Positions 1 through 9,923 are shown, counted from the first letter of the stretch. The stretch: 64,000 bases of DNA from Vibrio viridaestus (GCF_003856525.1 NZ_RJVQ01000002.1:434001-498000); one strand, 5' to 3'. Translations and numbers: made by a program. Notes: generated by a model not told the origin, from the sequence alone.

Positions 1-50
1 ACATTGTAGCCTGAAAGGGACGAGCTAACGAACTGTTCACAGGAATTATA

Positions 51-806
51 ATGAATAACATAGAGCTGGAATCATTACTAAATAAAACGCTTAATCCTGA
101 ATTGATAAAAGATTATTGCCCCAATGGTCTTCAGGTAGAAGGGCGTCGGGAAGTGAAGCGTATACTGACAGGTGTGACGGCATCATTGGCATTGATTGAG
201 AAAGCTATTGAATTAAACGTTGATGCACTCTTAGTCCACCATGGCTATTTTTGGAAAGGCGAGTCAGAATCTATTCGCGGTATGAAGGGCAAGCGTATTA
301 AAAAGCTGATGCAGAATGATATTAATCTTTATGCTTATCACCTTCCTTTAGATATTCATCCGACGTTGGGAAATAATGCTCAATTAGCCAAACTTCTCGA
401 TATTACGGTAGAAGGTGGATTAGAGGGTCATCCGCAATCGGTTTCAATGTATGGATCTTTTGCTGAGCCGATCAAAAGTTCACAATTAAAAGAACGAATT
501 TCCCGTGTTCTAAATAGGACTCCTCTTCATATAGCGTCTGATTCAGATAAAGAAATACGGTCTATTGCCTGGTGTACTGGTGGTGGGCAGGACTTTATTG
601 ACCTTGCTGCCGCAAAAGGAATTGATGCTTATATATCCGGGGAAGTCTCTGAGCGAACCACATACAGCGCGAGAGAACAGGGTATTGATTATTTTGCTGC
701 AGGTCATCATGCAACAGAGCGTTATGGCGTAAAAGCTTTGGGAGAGTGGTTAAATGAAAACCATGGATTTGATGTTACCTTTGTTGATATCGATAATCCG
801 GTTTAA
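51..806 (+). CDS. ybgI: Nif3-like dinuclear metal-centre protein (YbgI family)
   Basis: A 251-residue Nif3/YbgI family protein, the family's usual length for the short bacterial form. Metal-binding signatures are visible: an early Leu-Val-His-His-Gly segment (about residues 62-66), the YAYHLPLD segment near residue 95, and a late AAGHHATERYG segment near the C terminus, where the His and Glu ligate the di-metal centre. The family forms a toroidal hexamer. It is often labelled GTP cyclohydrolase 1 type 2, but the cellular role is unsettled. The ATG is preceded by AGGA at suitable spacing. It converges on gltA with a shared terminator between them. Family assignment is firm; the biochemical function is not. 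Confidence 0.9.
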   Translation: MNNIELESLLNKTLNPELIKDYCPNGLQVEGRREVKRILTGVTASLALIEKAIELNVDALLVHHGYFWKGESESIRGMKGKRIKKLMQNDINLYAYHLPLDIHPTLGNNAQLAKLLDITVEGGLEGHPQSVSMYGSFAEPIKSSQLKERISRVLNRTPLHIASDSDKEIRSIAWCTGGGQDFIDLAAAKGIDAYISGEVSERTTYSAREQGIDYFAAGHHATERYGVKALGEWLNENHGFDVTFVDIDNPV

Positions 807-810
807 TGAT

Positions 811-843
811 AAAAAAAGAGCGAGTCTACACTCGCTCTTTTTT
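811..843. terminator. Bidirectional terminator between ybgI and gltA
   Basis: A-rich tract, then a stem formed by AGAGCGAG and CTCGCTCT around a six-base loop, then a T tract. It has the right form on both strands and lies between two convergent genes. Confidence 0.9.
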
Positions 844-866
844 GTTATATGCAAACAAATCTGGAA

Positions 867-2156
867 TTATTCACGTTCAAACTGAGGTTTGAAATCACGT
901 AGTTTTTCGCCAGTATAAAGCTGTCTTGGACGTCCAATACGGCTTTCTGGGTTACTGTGCATCTCATTCCAGTGAGCAATCCAGCCAATGGTACGAGACA
1001 TCGCGAATATCACTGTGAACATTGAAACAGGAATACCAATCGCTTTAAGAATGATACCTGAATAGAAGTCCACATTCGGATATAGTTTTTTATCAACAAA
1101 GTATTCATCAGAAAGAGCAATTCTTTCCAGTTCCATCGCAACATCTAATAATGGATCATTGATATCGAGTTCTTTCAATACTTCGTGGCATGCTTCACGC
1201 ATTACTGTTGCGCGAGGGTCATAGTTTTTATAGACACGGTGACCGAAGCCCATCAAACGGAATGGGTCATCTTTGTCTTTGGCGCGAGTAATGAACTCTG
1301 GAATACGCTCAACGCTTCCAATCTCTTCTAGCATACGAAGACAAGCTTCGTTAGCTCCACCGTGCGCAGGGCCCCATAGAGAAGCGATACCCGCGGCAAT
1401 ACATGCGAATGGGTTAGCGCCAGAGGATCCTGCTAGACGTACTGTTGAAGTCGATGCGTTTTGTTCGTGGTCTGCGTGAAGAGTAAAAATCTTATCCATT
1501 GCACGAGCAACGATTGGGTTCACTTCGTAATCTTCACAAGGTGTAGCGAACATCATATGAAGGAAGTTTTCCGCATAAGTTAGGTCATTGCGTGGATAAA
1601 TGAATGGCTGACCAATCGAATATTTATAACACATCGCTGCCAAGGTTGGCATTTTTGATAGTAAACGGAAAGCCGCGATCTCACGGTGGCTGTCATTATT
1701 TATATCAAGAGAATCGTGGTAGAACGCAGCTAGTGCACCTACAACACCCACCATAATTGCCATTGGGTGTGCGTCACGACGGAAACCATGGAAGAAGCTC
1801 GCGATTTGCTCATGAACCATGGTATGACGAGAAATCGTATGGGTAAATTCCTCGTATTGCTTCCTGCTCGGAGCCTCGCCGTATAGAAGGATGTAACAAA
1901 CTTCTAGATAATCGGCGTTATTGGCTAGTTGATCGATCGGATATCCACGATGCAATAAAACACCTTTATTACCATCGATATACGTGATCTGAGATTCACA
2001 AGATGCAGTGGCAAGAAAACCGGGGTCAAAAGTAAAATAACCATTAGCTCCCAGTTGACGAACATCGATTACTTGAGGTCCCATTGCACCATCAATAATC
2101 GGCAGTTCGATTGGCGCTCTACCTTCGATGTGAAGGGTCGCTTTTATATCTGCCAT
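867..2156 (-). CDS. gltA: Citrate synthase (type II)
   Basis: Condenses oxaloacetate and acetyl-CoA to citrate, the entry step of the TCA cycle. At 429 residues it matches the E. coli enzyme (427). Catalytic residues are in place: His265 in [11 protein letters not shown], His306 in [13 protein letters not shown] and Asp363 in NVDFYSG. The length and N-terminal beta domain (about residues 1-60) indicate the hexameric, NADH-sensitive Gram-negative type, though allostery cannot be proven from sequence. AGGAG precedes the ATG. It is divergent from the sdh-suc operon across a 395-base region, the usual arrangement in gammaproteobacteria, where both promoters answer to carbon source and oxygen. Confidence 0.98.
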   Translation of the reverse strand: MADIKATLHIEGRAPIELPIIDGAMGPQVIDVRQLGANGYFTFDPGFLATASCESQITYIDGNKGVLLHRGYPIDQLANNADYLEVCYILLYGEAPSRKQYEEFTHTISRHTMVHEQIASFFHGFRRDAHPMAIMVGVVGALAAFYHDSLDINNDSHREIAAFRLLSKMPTLAAMCYKYSIGQPFIYPRNDLTYAENFLHMMFATPCEDYEVNPIVARAMDKIFTLHADHEQNASTSTVRLAGSSGANPFACIAAGIASLWGPAHGGANEACLRMLEEIGSVERIPEFITRAKDKDDPFRLMGFGHRVYKNYDPRATVMREACHEVLKELDINDPLLDVAMELERIALSDEYFVDKKLYPNVDFYSGIILKAIGIPVSMFTVIFAMSRTIGWIAHWNEMHSNPESRIGRPRQLYTGEKLRDFKPQFERE

Positions 2157-2305
2157 AACAATCTCCTATGTTTATTATTTAATCCGTCCAGGATTGTTTG
2201 CGAGCCAAATTCTTACCTTGTAACGGGATAAAGTCAATTTTTCTGATTCGTTGTGTGCACTAAACTCGATTTTTGAACTTTGCGAAGTTAAAAATATGTT
2301 CTCTG

Positions 2306-2320
2306 TAACAAAATTTGTTA
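2306..2320. promoter_or_regulatory. 15-bp perfect palindrome upstream of the sdh promoter
   Basis: TAACAAAATTTGTTA is perfectly symmetric about a central A. Its centre (2313) falls about 62 bases before the start point predicted from the promoter at 2340-2368, a position typical of class I activators. Which regulator binds it is unknown. It contains GTTA half-sites of the kind found in ArcA boxes. Confidence 0.4.
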
Positions 2321-2339
2321 AACATTTTGTAGTAGAATG

Positions 2340-2368
2340 TTGCACGCCTTATATTGGCTGAGAATAAT
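2340..2368 (+). promoter_or_regulatory. Candidate sigma-70 promoter for sdhC
   Basis: The -35 element TTGCAC and the -10 element AATAAT are separated by 17 bases, giving a start near 2375 and a leader of about 175 bases before the sdhC GTG. Each element has one or two departures from consensus, so this is a moderate call. Confidence 0.4.
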
Positions 2369-2393
2369 TCAGTATATACCACGCTTTGACTGC

Positions 2394-2433
2394 AAAATGA
2401 GTATAAATGCTATTTCATATTTATGCTCATTTT
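2394..2433 (+). terminator. Terminator-like or attenuator hairpin in the sdhC leader
   Basis: A 15-base arm at 2394-2408 pairs with 2419-2433 with one T-G wobble and a 10-base loop. The second arm ends in TTTT. It would form about 20 bases into a transcript starting near 2375, so it could terminate a short RNA or attenuate the operon. The stem is AT-rich and hence weak for an intrinsic terminator. Confidence 0.4.
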
Positions 2434-2551
2434 TAATGAGTTAACTTGCATATTAACGCTCAACAACAATACTAGTAAGTGACTTTATTGTTAAAGTTGG
2501 TTAATCACTGATTTTTTTCGTTTATAACTATAAATAGCTCTAATGAGCTGA

Positions 2552-2944
2552 GTGAGCACGCCCGTGAAAGAAAGTAAGTCAAGACCTGTAAATCTCGATC
2601 TACAGACCATCCGCTTTCCAATCACAGCAATCGCCTCCATTCTTCACCGAGTTTCGGGGGTTATCACATTTGTTTCGATTGGGATTCTGCTCTGGTTGTT
2701 ATCGATCTCGCTATCATCACCACAAGGCTTTGAGACCGCCCACGACATCGTCGATGGTTTCTTTGTCAAGTTCATCCTGTGGGGAATACTAACTGCTCTG
2801 TCGTATCACATCGTTGGTGGTATTCGACACCTGATAATGGATCTTGGATATTTTGAAGAGCTAGAGTCAGGCGCTTATACAGCAAAAGTGAGCTTCGGCA
2901 TCACTGTCCTTCTATCTGTTTTAGCTGGAGTGTTGGTATGGTAA
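2552..2944 (+). CDS. sdhC: Succinate dehydrogenase cytochrome b556 subunit
   Basis: A 130-residue membrane anchor of complex II that binds haem b and forms the quinone site with SdhD. Three hydrophobic segments (about residues 26-50, 68-90 and 107-129) fit the SdhC fold. The HRVSG motif near residue 34 carries the quinone-site Ser/Arg region, and SYHIVGGIRHLIMD contains the conserved haem-ligand His. The start is a GTG at the head of the operon. It overlaps sdhD by 7 bases, implying translational coupling. Identification is firm from motifs and operon position. Confidence 0.96.
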   Translation: MSTPVKESKSRPVNLDLQTIRFPITAIASILHRVSGVITFVSIGILLWLLSISLSSPQGFETAHDIVDGFFVKFILWGILTALSYHIVGGIRHLIMDLGYFEELESGAYTAKVSFGITVLLSVLAGVLVW

Positions 2945-3285
2945 AAAGCATTTCATCCGTCGGTAGAAATGGTGTCCATGATTTCATTTTGATTAGAGCT
3001 ACTGCTATCATCATGACACTATTCACTCTGTATATGGTTAGTTTTGTGGCCTTTACAGATAATATCGATTATCAAATCTGGTCCTCTTTCTTTGGTAGTA
3101 CATTCACTAAAGTCTTCACAATGATTACGTTAGTTTGCATTCTGATTCATGGTTGGATCGGCTTATGGCAAGTACTAACAGACTACGTCAAATGTGCCAA
3201 GTTACGTGCCGGTTTACAATTAGTCGTCATCGCCGCTTTGCTTGCGTACTTTTTTACTGGCTTATTCGTATTGTGGGGTGCTTAA
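2938..3285 (+). CDS. sdhD: Succinate dehydrogenase membrane anchor subunit
   Basis: A 115-residue integral membrane protein with three predicted helices (about residues 20-40, 57-79 and 91-113). It is the second anchor of complex II. The conserved segment ILIHGWIGLWQVLTDYVK supplies the haem-proximal His and the quinone-site Asp-Tyr pair known for SdhD. The ATG lies inside the end of sdhC, and its stop abuts the sdhA GTG directly. This tight packing matches the canonical sdhCDAB order. Confidence 0.96.
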   Translation: MVKSISSVGRNGVHDFILIRATAIIMTLFTLYMVSFVAFTDNIDYQIWSSFFGSTFTKVFTMITLVCILIHGWIGLWQVLTDYVKCAKLRAGLQLVVIAALLAYFFTGLFVLWGA

Positions 3286-5052
3286 GTGACTATTCCAGTT
3301 AGAGAATTCGACGCCGTTGTCATCGGCGCTGGTGGTGCAGGCATGCGCGCAGCACTACAAATTTCAGAACAAGGCTTAACATGTGCTTTGTTATCAAAAG
3401 TGTTTCCTACTCGTTCTCATACTGTGTCTGCTCAAGGGGGCATCACAGTTGCATTGGGAAACTCTCATAAAGACAATTGGCAATGGCATATGTACGATAC
3501 GGTTAAGGGTTCCGATTATATCGGTGACCAGAATGCTATAGAGTACATGTGTAAAACAGGCCCAGAGTCTGTTATCGAGCTAGAAAAAATGGGTCTTCCA
3601 TTTTCGCGCTTTGATAATGGCTCAATCTATCAGCGACCTTTCGGTGGCCAATCGAAAGAGTTCGGTGGAGAGCAGGCAGCACGCACAGCTGCTGCAGCTG
3701 ACCGTACTGGTCATGCACTTCTGCATACGCTTTATCAGCAGAATATCAAACATAAAACCACCATATTTTCTGAATGGTACGCTTTAGATTTGGTGAAAAA
3801 CCAAGATGGAGCTGTACTGGGTTGTACCGCTGTTTGTATTGAGAGTGGTGAAATTTGCTACTTCAAATCGAAAGCGACCGTTCTCGCGACAGGTGGTGCT
3901 GGTCGAATCTATGCATCTACAACAAATGCTCATATCAATACTGGTGATGGTGTAGGCATGGCTCTGCGTGCTGGCGTACCAATGCAAGACATGGAAATGT
4001 GGCAATTCCACCCAACTGGTATTGCTGGTGCGGGTGTGCTAGTGACAGAAGGTTGTCGTGGTGAAGGTGGCTATCTTCTCAATAAAGATGGTGAACGTTT
4101 CATGGAACGTTACGCACCCAATGCGAAAGATCTTGCTGGTCGCGATGTGGTTGCTCGCTCAATGATGATTGAAATTCGCGAAGGTCGTGGTTGTGATGGT
4201 CCTTGGGGTAAACATATCAAGCTTAAACTAGACCACCTCGGCCGAGATGTATTGGAATCTCGTCTGCCTGGTATTTGCGAGTTGTCACGTACTTTCGCCC
4301 ACGTCGATCCGGTAAAAGAACCTATTCCAGTTATCCCAACCTGTCACTACATGATGGGTGGCATCCCAACTCAGGTTTCCGGTCAAGCCCTTAAGCAAGG
4401 TGCCGACGGTAAAGATATCGATATCCAAGGCTTATTTGCTTGCGGTGAAATCGCATCTGTATCCGTTCATGGTGCTAACCGTTTAGGCGGTAATTCACTG
4501 CTAGACTTAGTCGTCTTCGGACGTGCGACGGGTCTACATCTTGGTGAAACGCTTTCAGCTCAAGTTGAAGGTCGAGATGCATCTGAGTCTGATATTGAAG
4601 CATCCCTTGCTCGCTACATGCGTTGGGAAAATAGCACTGGTGGTGAAGACCCTGCACAGATTCGTAAAGATTTACAGAACTGTATGCAACATAGCTTCTC
4701 GGTGTTCCGTGAAGGTGATGCTATGGCTGAAGGTCTTAAAGAGCTACGAGAAATTAAAGAGCGTCTGCAAAATGCTCATTTGGCAGATAAATCAAGTGAG
4801 TTTAATACTCAGCGTATTGAATGTTTAGAACTGGATAACTTGATGGAAACGGCATTCTCTACAGCTGTTGCTGCAAACTATCGTACCGAGAGTCGTGGAG
4901 CTCATGCTCGTTTTGACTATCCAGATCGTGATGATCAGAATTGGCTATGCCACTCGATATACAACCCGGAAACAGAGCAGATGAGCAAGCGCGATGTCAA
5001 TATGACGCCTGTTTATCGTGAAGCTTTCCCACCTAAAATTCGTACTTACTAA
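3286..5052 (+). CDS. sdhA: Succinate dehydrogenase flavoprotein subunit
   Basis: Catalytic subunit of complex II that oxidises succinate to fumarate using covalent FAD. At 588 residues it equals the E. coli length. The FAD-binding [11 protein letters not shown] is at residues 15-25. His45 in [10 protein letters not shown] is the covalent FAD attachment site. The substrate region [21 protein letters not shown] and the late [13 protein letters not shown] motif are intact. It starts with GTG immediately after the sdhD stop, as seen in relatives. No anomaly was noted. Confidence 0.98.
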   Translation: MTIPVREFDAVVIGAGGAGMRAALQISEQGLTCALLSKVFPTRSHTVSAQGGITVALGNSHKDNWQWHMYDTVKGSDYIGDQNAIEYMCKTGPESVIELEKMGLPFSRFDNGSIYQRPFGGQSKEFGGEQAARTAAAADRTGHALLHTLYQQNIKHKTTIFSEWYALDLVKNQDGAVLGCTAVCIESGEICYFKSKATVLATGGAGRIYASTTNAHINTGDGVGMALRAGVPMQDMEMWQFHPTGIAGAGVLVTEGCRGEGGYLLNKDGERFMERYAPNAKDLAGRDVVARSMMIEIREGRGCDGPWGKHIKLKLDHLGRDVLESRLPGICELSRTFAHVDPVKEPIPVIPTCHYMMGGIPTQVSGQALKQGADGKDIDIQGLFACGEIASVSVHGANRLGGNSLLDLVVFGRATGLHLGETLSAQVEGRDASESDIEASLARYMRWENSTGGEDPAQIRKDLQNCMQHSFSVFREGDAMAEGLKELREIKERLQNAHLADKSSEFNTQRIECLELDNLMETAFSTAVAANYRTESRGAHARFDYPDRDDQNWLCHSIYNPETEQMSKRDVNMTPVYREAFPPKIRTY

Positions 5053-5061
5053 GAGGAGACC

Positions 5062-5778
5062 ATGATGAAACTTAACTTCTCTTTGTACCGTTATAATCCA
5101 GATGTAGATAACAAACCCTACATGAAGGATTACACCCTCGAATTACCGGATGGTAAAGACATGATGTTACTGGATGCGTTGATCTTGCTTAAAGAGCAGG
5201 ATCCAACGATTGCATTCCGTCGTTCATGTCGTGAAGGTGTATGTGGTTCTGACGGTCTGAATATGAACGGGAAAAATGGTTTAGCCTGTATTACACCGCT
5301 CTCCGCTTTGTCTGGAAACGGTAAGGTTGTTATCCGTCCATTACCTGGATTGCCTGTGATTCGTGATTTAATTGTCGATATGCAGCAATTTTATGACAAC
5401 TACGCCAAAGTTAAGCCATACTTAATTTCTGACGGTAACTTACCGCCATCACGGGAAAATTTGCAATCTCCTGAAGAACGTGCACACTTAGATGGACTAT
5501 ATGAGTGTATTATGTGTGCGTGCTGTACCACATCATGCCCTTCGTTCTGGTGGAACCCTGATAAGTTTATTGGTCCTGCTGGGTTACTTGCGGCATACCG
5601 CTGGTTAATCGACAGTCGTGATACAGCAACCGATGAACGTTTGTCCGATCTGGATGATGCGTTCAGCGTTTTCCGTTGTCATGGTATTATGAATTGCGTA
5701 AGTGTTTGTCCTAAAGGATTAAATCCTACAAAAGCAATTGGTCATATCAAGTCAATGTTGATTAAGCGCTCAGTATAA
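5062..5778 (+). CDS. sdhB: Succinate dehydrogenase iron-sulfur subunit
   Basis: A 238-residue subunit that carries three Fe-S clusters between FAD and quinone. The [2Fe-2S] ligands are Cys56, Cys61, Asp64 and Cys76 (SCREGVCGSDG, then LAC), including the Asp that replaces Cys in enterobacterial SdhB. The [4Fe-4S] and [3Fe-4S] clusters use CIMCACCTTSCP and CHGIMNCVSVCPKG. Two in-frame ATGs (5062 and 5065) follow GAGGAG; the second gives the usual N terminus and the difference is one residue. The gene is followed by two hairpins before sucA. Confidence 0.97.
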   Translation: MMKLNFSLYRYNPDVDNKPYMKDYTLELPDGKDMMLLDALILLKEQDPTIAFRRSCREGVCGSDGLNMNGKNGLACITPLSALSGNGKVVIRPLPGLPVIRDLIVDMQQFYDNYAKVKPYLISDGNLPPSRENLQSPEERAHLDGLYECIMCACCTTSCPSFWWNPDKFIGPAGLLAAYRWLIDSRDTATDERLSDLDDAFSVFRCHGIMNCVSVCPKGLNPTKAIGHIKSMLIKRSV

Positions 5779-5785
5779 AATGATT

Positions 5786-5805
5786 TGCAGGTCTTCGGAC
5801 CTGCA
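5786..5805 (+). repeat. Hairpin with UUCG tetraloop between sdhB and sucA
   Basis: TGCAGGTC and GACCTGCA form a perfect 8-bp stem around a TTCG tetraloop, an exceptionally stable RNA loop. The T-rich tail (TTCTT) is too poor for a confident terminator, and transcription must continue into sucA. It is more likely a processing or mRNA-stability element. Confidence 0.7.
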
Positions 5806-5813
5806 TTCTTATA

Positions 5814-5833
5814 GCGCCGAGTGAAAACGGCGC
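5814..5833 (+). repeat. Second hairpin between sdhB and sucA
   Basis: GCGCCG and CGGCGC pair around an eight-base A-rich loop, nine bases after the preceding hairpin. There is no T tract. It lies about 33 bases upstream of the sucA ATG. Confidence 0.6.
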
Positions 5834-5866
5834 AGCAAATGACAAAATGACTAGTAAAGGGAAAAT

Positions 5867-8677
5867 ATGCAAAACGGCGTGATGAAGGCATGGCTCGAGT
5901 CTTCACACTTGGCTGGCGCCAATGCAACGTATGTAGAAGAACTCTACGAACTCTATCTAAGTGATCCCGATCTGGTAAGTGAGGAATGGAAACGTGTGTT
6001 TGAAGACTTACCCGTCTCAAATGCAAATGTGGTTGAACAACCACACTCTCGTGTCCGTGATTACTTCCGTCGACTCGCTCAAGAGACAAAGCATTACAAT
6101 GTCCAAGTTAGTGATCCCGATGTCGATGCAAAACAAGTTAAAGTTCTACAATTAATTAACGCGTACCGCTTTCGCGGTCATGAAGCTGCTCAATTAGACC
6201 CGTTAGGTTTATGGCAACGTCCACCTGTTGCTGAGCTGAATCCTACTTTCCACAATCTTACTGATGACGATATGCAAGAGACGTTCAACGTCGGTTCGTT
6301 TGCTATCGGTCAAGAAACCATGATGTTGAAAGACATCTATGAGTCTCTCAATAAAATCTACTGCGGCTCTATTGGTGCAGAATACATGCACATGACGGAC
6401 ACTGAACAGAAACGCTGGATTCAGCAGCGTCTCGAATCGGTTGTTGGCCAGCCATCTTTTTCTCAACAAGAAAAGATTACATTTCTTGAAGAGTTAACTG
6501 CCGCAGAAGGTCTCGAACGTTACCTCGGCGCAAAATTCCCAGGCGCAAAACGCTTCTCTCTGGAAGGCGGTGATGCGTTAATCCCAATGATGAAGGAATT
6601 AATTCGTCATGCGGGTAAACAGGGAATGCGTGAAGTTGTTATTGGTATGGCTCACCGTGGCCGACTCAATATGTTGGTTAACGTTTTAGGTAAACGCCCA
6701 CAAGACTTATTCGATGAATTTGCCGGAAAACACGATGAAACTTGGGGTACTGGCGACGTTAAATATCACCAGGGCTTCTCCGCTGATTTTGAAACGGAAA
6801 CTGGGCCACTTCATCTTGCTTTAGCATTTAACCCTTCTCACTTGGAAATCGTTAATCCAGTGGTTATGGGTTCCGTAAGAGCAAGACAAGATCGTTTAGG
6901 CGACCGAGATGGTTCTCGTGTATTGCCTATTTCTATCCATGGCGACTCTGCTGTTGCCGGACAGGGGGTTGTTGCCGAAACATTTAATATGTCACAGGCA
7001 CGTGGATTCCAGGTTGGCGGAACGATTCGAATCGTTATCAACAACCAAGTTGGGTTTACTACATCTAACCCAAGAGATACACGTTCAACGATGTACTGTA
7101 CTGATATCGCTAAGATGGTACAGGCACCTATATTCCACGTAAATTCAGATGATCCTGAAGCAGTGGCTTTTGTGACTCAAATAGCGTTGGATTATCGTAA
7201 TACGTTCAAAAAAGACGTTGTCATTGATCTGGTTTGTTATCGTCGTCATGGGCATAACGAAGCCGATGAGCCAAATGCGACGCAGCCTTTGATGTACCAA
7301 AAAATCAAAAAACATCCAACTCCGCGTAAGCTCTATGCCGATTCCCTGATGGAAAGAAGTGTCTGTGATATTGATTTAGCGACTCAGCTCGTTAATGAAT
7401 ATCGTGATGCTCTCGATCATGGGGAAGTTGTTGTTAAAGAGTGGCGTCCAATGACGATGCATTCTGTCGATTGGTCTCCTTATCTAGCTCATGACTGGGA
7501 TGAAGAGTGGGATAGTAAGATTGAACAAAAACGTTTTTACGATTTAGGTTCACAGATATGCAAATATCCGGAAAGTCATAAATTACAAAGTCGTGTAGAA
7601 AAAATTTATAACGATCGTGTATCAATGATGAACGGTGAAAAACCCGTCGACTGGGGGATGGCAGAAACACTCGCTTATGCAACGTTAGTCGATAATGGCA
7701 GTCGTATCCGTATTTCAGGTCAAGATTCTGGTCGTGGTACGTTCTTCCACCGTCATTCAGTGTTACATAATCAGAACGATGCAAGTGTCTACGTTCCATT
7801 GAAAAATATCCATTCTAGTCAGGGGCCATTCCAAGTTATTGATTCGGTTCTATCTGAAGAAGCGGTACTGGCGTTTGAGTATGGTTATGCAACCGCTGAG
7901 CCTCACGGCTTGACGATTTGGGAGGCTCAATTTGGTGACTTCGCAAATGGTGCTCAAGTGGTAATCGACCAGTTTATTTCATCTGGTGAGCAGAAATGGG
8001 CTAGATTATGTGGTTTAACCATGTTGTTGCCTCACGGCTATGAAGGTCAGGGCCCTGAGCACTCTTCAGCGCGTCTTGAACGTTACCTACAGTTGTGTGC
8101 AGAACAGAATATGCAGGTCGTTGTTCCTTCTACTCCTGCACAGGTGTATCACATGATCCGTCGTCAGGTTGTTCGACCAATGAGACGTCCTTTGATTGTC
8201 ATGTCTCCTAAGTCACTCCTGAGACATCCACAATGTACTTCAACTCTCGAAGAGCTTTATGACGGAACGTTCCAACCCGCTATTGCTGAAGTGGACGAGC
8301 TGGATCCTAAGAAGGTAAAACGCGTCGTCTTTTGTTCGGGTAAAGTGTATTACGACTTACTTGACCAACGCCGCAATAATCAACAAGACGATGTGGCGAT
8401 TATTCGTATCGAACAACTATATCCTTTCCCTGTTGATCATGTTCGTGCTGTTATTTCTGAGTATACCAACGTTGTTGATTATGTTTGGTGTCAGGAAGAG
8501 CCACAGAACCAAGGTGCTTGGTACTCAAGTCAGCATAATTTCAGGATTGCTATCCCTGATGGTGCAATCTTGAAGTACGCAGGTCGACCAGCGTCAGCTT
8601 CACCAGCTGTTGGATATATGTCGGTTCACTTGAAACAACAGAAAGCGTTGGTTGAAGACGCATTAACTCTTGATTAA
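5867..8677 (+). CDS. sucA: 2-oxoglutarate dehydrogenase E1 component
   Basis: Thiamine-diphosphate decarboxylase of the 2-oxoglutarate dehydrogenase complex, 936 residues against 933 in E. coli. The N-terminal YVEELYELYLSDP peptide (E1-E2 contact region), the active-site loop GMAHRGRLNMLVNV and the ThDP/Mg motif ending in GHNEADEP are all present. It transfers the succinyl group to the lipoyl arm of SucB, encoded 28 bases downstream. The start ATG is preceded by AAAGGGAAA. It belongs to the sdh-suc transcription unit, but the preceding hairpins may separate expression of the two halves. Confidence 0.98.
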   Translation: MQNGVMKAWLESSHLAGANATYVEELYELYLSDPDLVSEEWKRVFEDLPVSNANVVEQPHSRVRDYFRRLAQETKHYNVQVSDPDVDAKQVKVLQLINAYRFRGHEAAQLDPLGLWQRPPVAELNPTFHNLTDDDMQETFNVGSFAIGQETMMLKDIYESLNKIYCGSIGAEYMHMTDTEQKRWIQQRLESVVGQPSFSQQEKITFLEELTAAEGLERYLGAKFPGAKRFSLEGGDALIPMMKELIRHAGKQGMREVVIGMAHRGRLNMLVNVLGKRPQDLFDEFAGKHDETWGTGDVKYHQGFSADFETETGPLHLALAFNPSHLEIVNPVVMGSVRARQDRLGDRDGSRVLPISIHGDSAVAGQGVVAETFNMSQARGFQVGGTIRIVINNQVGFTTSNPRDTRSTMYCTDIAKMVQAPIFHVNSDDPEAVAFVTQIALDYRNTFKKDVVIDLVCYRRHGHNEADEPNATQPLMYQKIKKHPTPRKLYADSLMERSVCDIDLATQLVNEYRDALDHGEVVVKEWRPMTMHSVDWSPYLAHDWDEEWDSKIEQKRFYDLGSQICKYPESHKLQSRVEKIYNDRVSMMNGEKPVDWGMAETLAYATLVDNGSRIRISGQDSGRGTFFHRHSVLHNQNDASVYVPLKNIHSSQGPFQVIDSVLSEEAVLAFEYGYATAEPHGLTIWEAQFGDFANGAQVVIDQFISSGEQKWARLCGLTMLLPHGYEGQGPEHSSARLERYLQLCAEQNMQVVVPSTPAQVYHMIRRQVVRPMRRPLIVMSPKSLLRHPQCTSTLEELYDGTFQPAIAEVDELDPKKVKRVVFCSGKVYYDLLDQRRNNQQDDVAIIRIEQLYPFPVDHVRAVISEYTNVVDYVWCQEEPQNQGAWYSSQHNFRIAIPDGAILKYAGRPASASPAVGYMSVHLKQQKALVEDALTLD

Positions 8678-8705
8678 GAACTAGAAGTAAAAGGAAAAAC
8701 AAGAT

Positions 8706-9917
8706 ATGACAATTGAAATTCTGGTTCCAGATTTACCTGAATCAGTCGCAGACGCTACGGTTGCTACATGGCATAAGAAGCCTGGTGATGCGGTAGAGCG
8801 TGATGAAGTCTTAGTGGATATTGAGACGGATAAAGTTGTCTTAGAAGTACCGGCGCCAGAGTCTGGTGTACTTGAGGCGATTATTGAGGAAGAAGGTGCG
8901 ACAGTGCTTTCTAAACAGCTTCTCGCTAAGATTAAGCCGGGTGTCGTCGCTGGTGATACCACAACGGATACGGCTGAATCTTCACAGCCATCTCCAGATA
9001 AACGCCACACAGCATCTCTAGATGAAGAAACTAATGATTGGTTAAGTCCAACTGCACGTCGTCTTCTTGCTGAGCATGGTCTAGAGCCTAGTGATGTGAA
9101 AGGTACTGGTGTGGGTGGTCGTATTACTCGCGAAGATGTGGATGCCCACCTTGCGAAGCTGAAGGAAAAACCTCAAGCTCCTGCTGAACCTGCCCCAGTT
9201 TCAGGTGCTAGTGCGCCAAGAAGCGAAAAACGAGTGCCAATGACTCGCTTGCGTAAGCGTATTGCTGAGCGTTTGTTAGAAGCGAAAAATAATACGGCAA
9301 TGTTGACGACCTTTAACGAAGTTAACATGAAGCCGATTATGGATTTGCGTTCTCAATACAAAGATGTTTTCGAAAAACGTCATGGTATCCGTTTGGGCTT
9401 TATGTCGTTTTACGTAAAAGCGGTAACGGAAGCTTTAAAACGTTTCCCTGAAGTGAATGCATCGCTGGATGGCGATGATATCGTTTATCACAATTTCTTT
9501 GATATTAGCATCGCAGTATCAACACCAAGAGGTCTTGTCACTCCTGTATTGAGAAACAGCGATCTCTTGAGCGTAGCTGAAATCGAAAAAGGCATTAAAG
9601 ATCTTGCAATTAAAGGTCGCGACGGCAAATTGACAGTAGACGAATTAACTGGCGGTAATTTCACAATTACCAACGGTGGTGTATTTGGTTCGCTGATGTC
9701 TACGCCAATAATCAATCCACCTCAAGCTGCTATTTTGGGTATGCATAAAATCCAAGATCGTCCAATGGCTGTGGATGGAAAAGTGGAAATTCTACCAATG
9801 ATGTACTTAGCTCTATCTTATGACCATCGTCTCATAGATGGCAAAGAGTCTGTGGGCTTCTTAGTAACAATCAAAGAGCTATTAGAAGATCCAGCGCGTC
9901 TATTGCTAGATGTTTAA
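8706..9917 (+). CDS. sucB: 2-oxoglutarate dehydrogenase E2 (dihydrolipoyl succinyltransferase)
   Basis: A 403-residue core acyltransferase. It has one lipoyl domain (residues 1-77; lipoylated Lys in [14 protein letters not shown]), a peripheral-subunit binding domain at about 112-150 ([14 protein letters not shown], ending in [13 protein letters not shown]) and a catalytic domain whose active site is [14 protein letters not shown] near the C terminus. A short Pro/Ala-rich linker joins the domains. AAGGAAAAAC precedes the ATG. The 181 bases downstream hold four hairpins before sucC. Confidence 0.98.
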   Translation: MTIEILVPDLPESVADATVATWHKKPGDAVERDEVLVDIETDKVVLEVPAPESGVLEAIIEEEGATVLSKQLLAKIKPGVVAGDTTTDTAESSQPSPDKRHTASLDEETNDWLSPTARRLLAEHGLEPSDVKGTGVGGRITREDVDAHLAKLKEKPQAPAEPAPVSGASAPRSEKRVPMTRLRKRIAERLLEAKNNTAMLTTFNEVNMKPIMDLRSQYKDVFEKRHGIRLGFMSFYVKAVTEALKRFPEVNASLDGDDIVYHNFFDISIAVSTPRGLVTPVLRNSDLLSVAEIEKGIKDLAIKGRDGKLTVDELTGGNFTITNGGVFGSLMSTPIINPPQAAILGMHKIQDRPMAVDGKVEILPMMYLALSYDHRLIDGKESVGFLVTIKELLEDPARLLLDV

Positions 9918-9923
9918 TAAAAG

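Larger units (their letters stand above)
2157..2551. promoter_or_regulatory. gltA-sdhC divergent control region
   Basis: A 395-base AT-rich region between divergent TCA genes with no credible ORF. It holds a perfect palindrome TAACAAAATTTGTTA (2306-2320) and a plausible sdh promoter with TTGCAC at 2340-2345, a 17-base spacer and AATAAT at 2363-2368. A long hairpin follows at 2394-2433. Further on are GTTAA-type motifs, including GTTAA/TTAAC at 2440-2457 and a direct GTTAA pair at 2490-2504. GTTAA repeats are the core of ArcA sites, and ArcA represses sdh in relatives. Assigning these copies to ArcA is inference. Confidence 0.5.

Noticed and set aside
4523-4828. A 101-codon frame inside sdhA on the same strand
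   Set aside because: It lies fully inside a highly conserved catalytic gene in another frame, has no ribosome site and no recognisable protein pattern.
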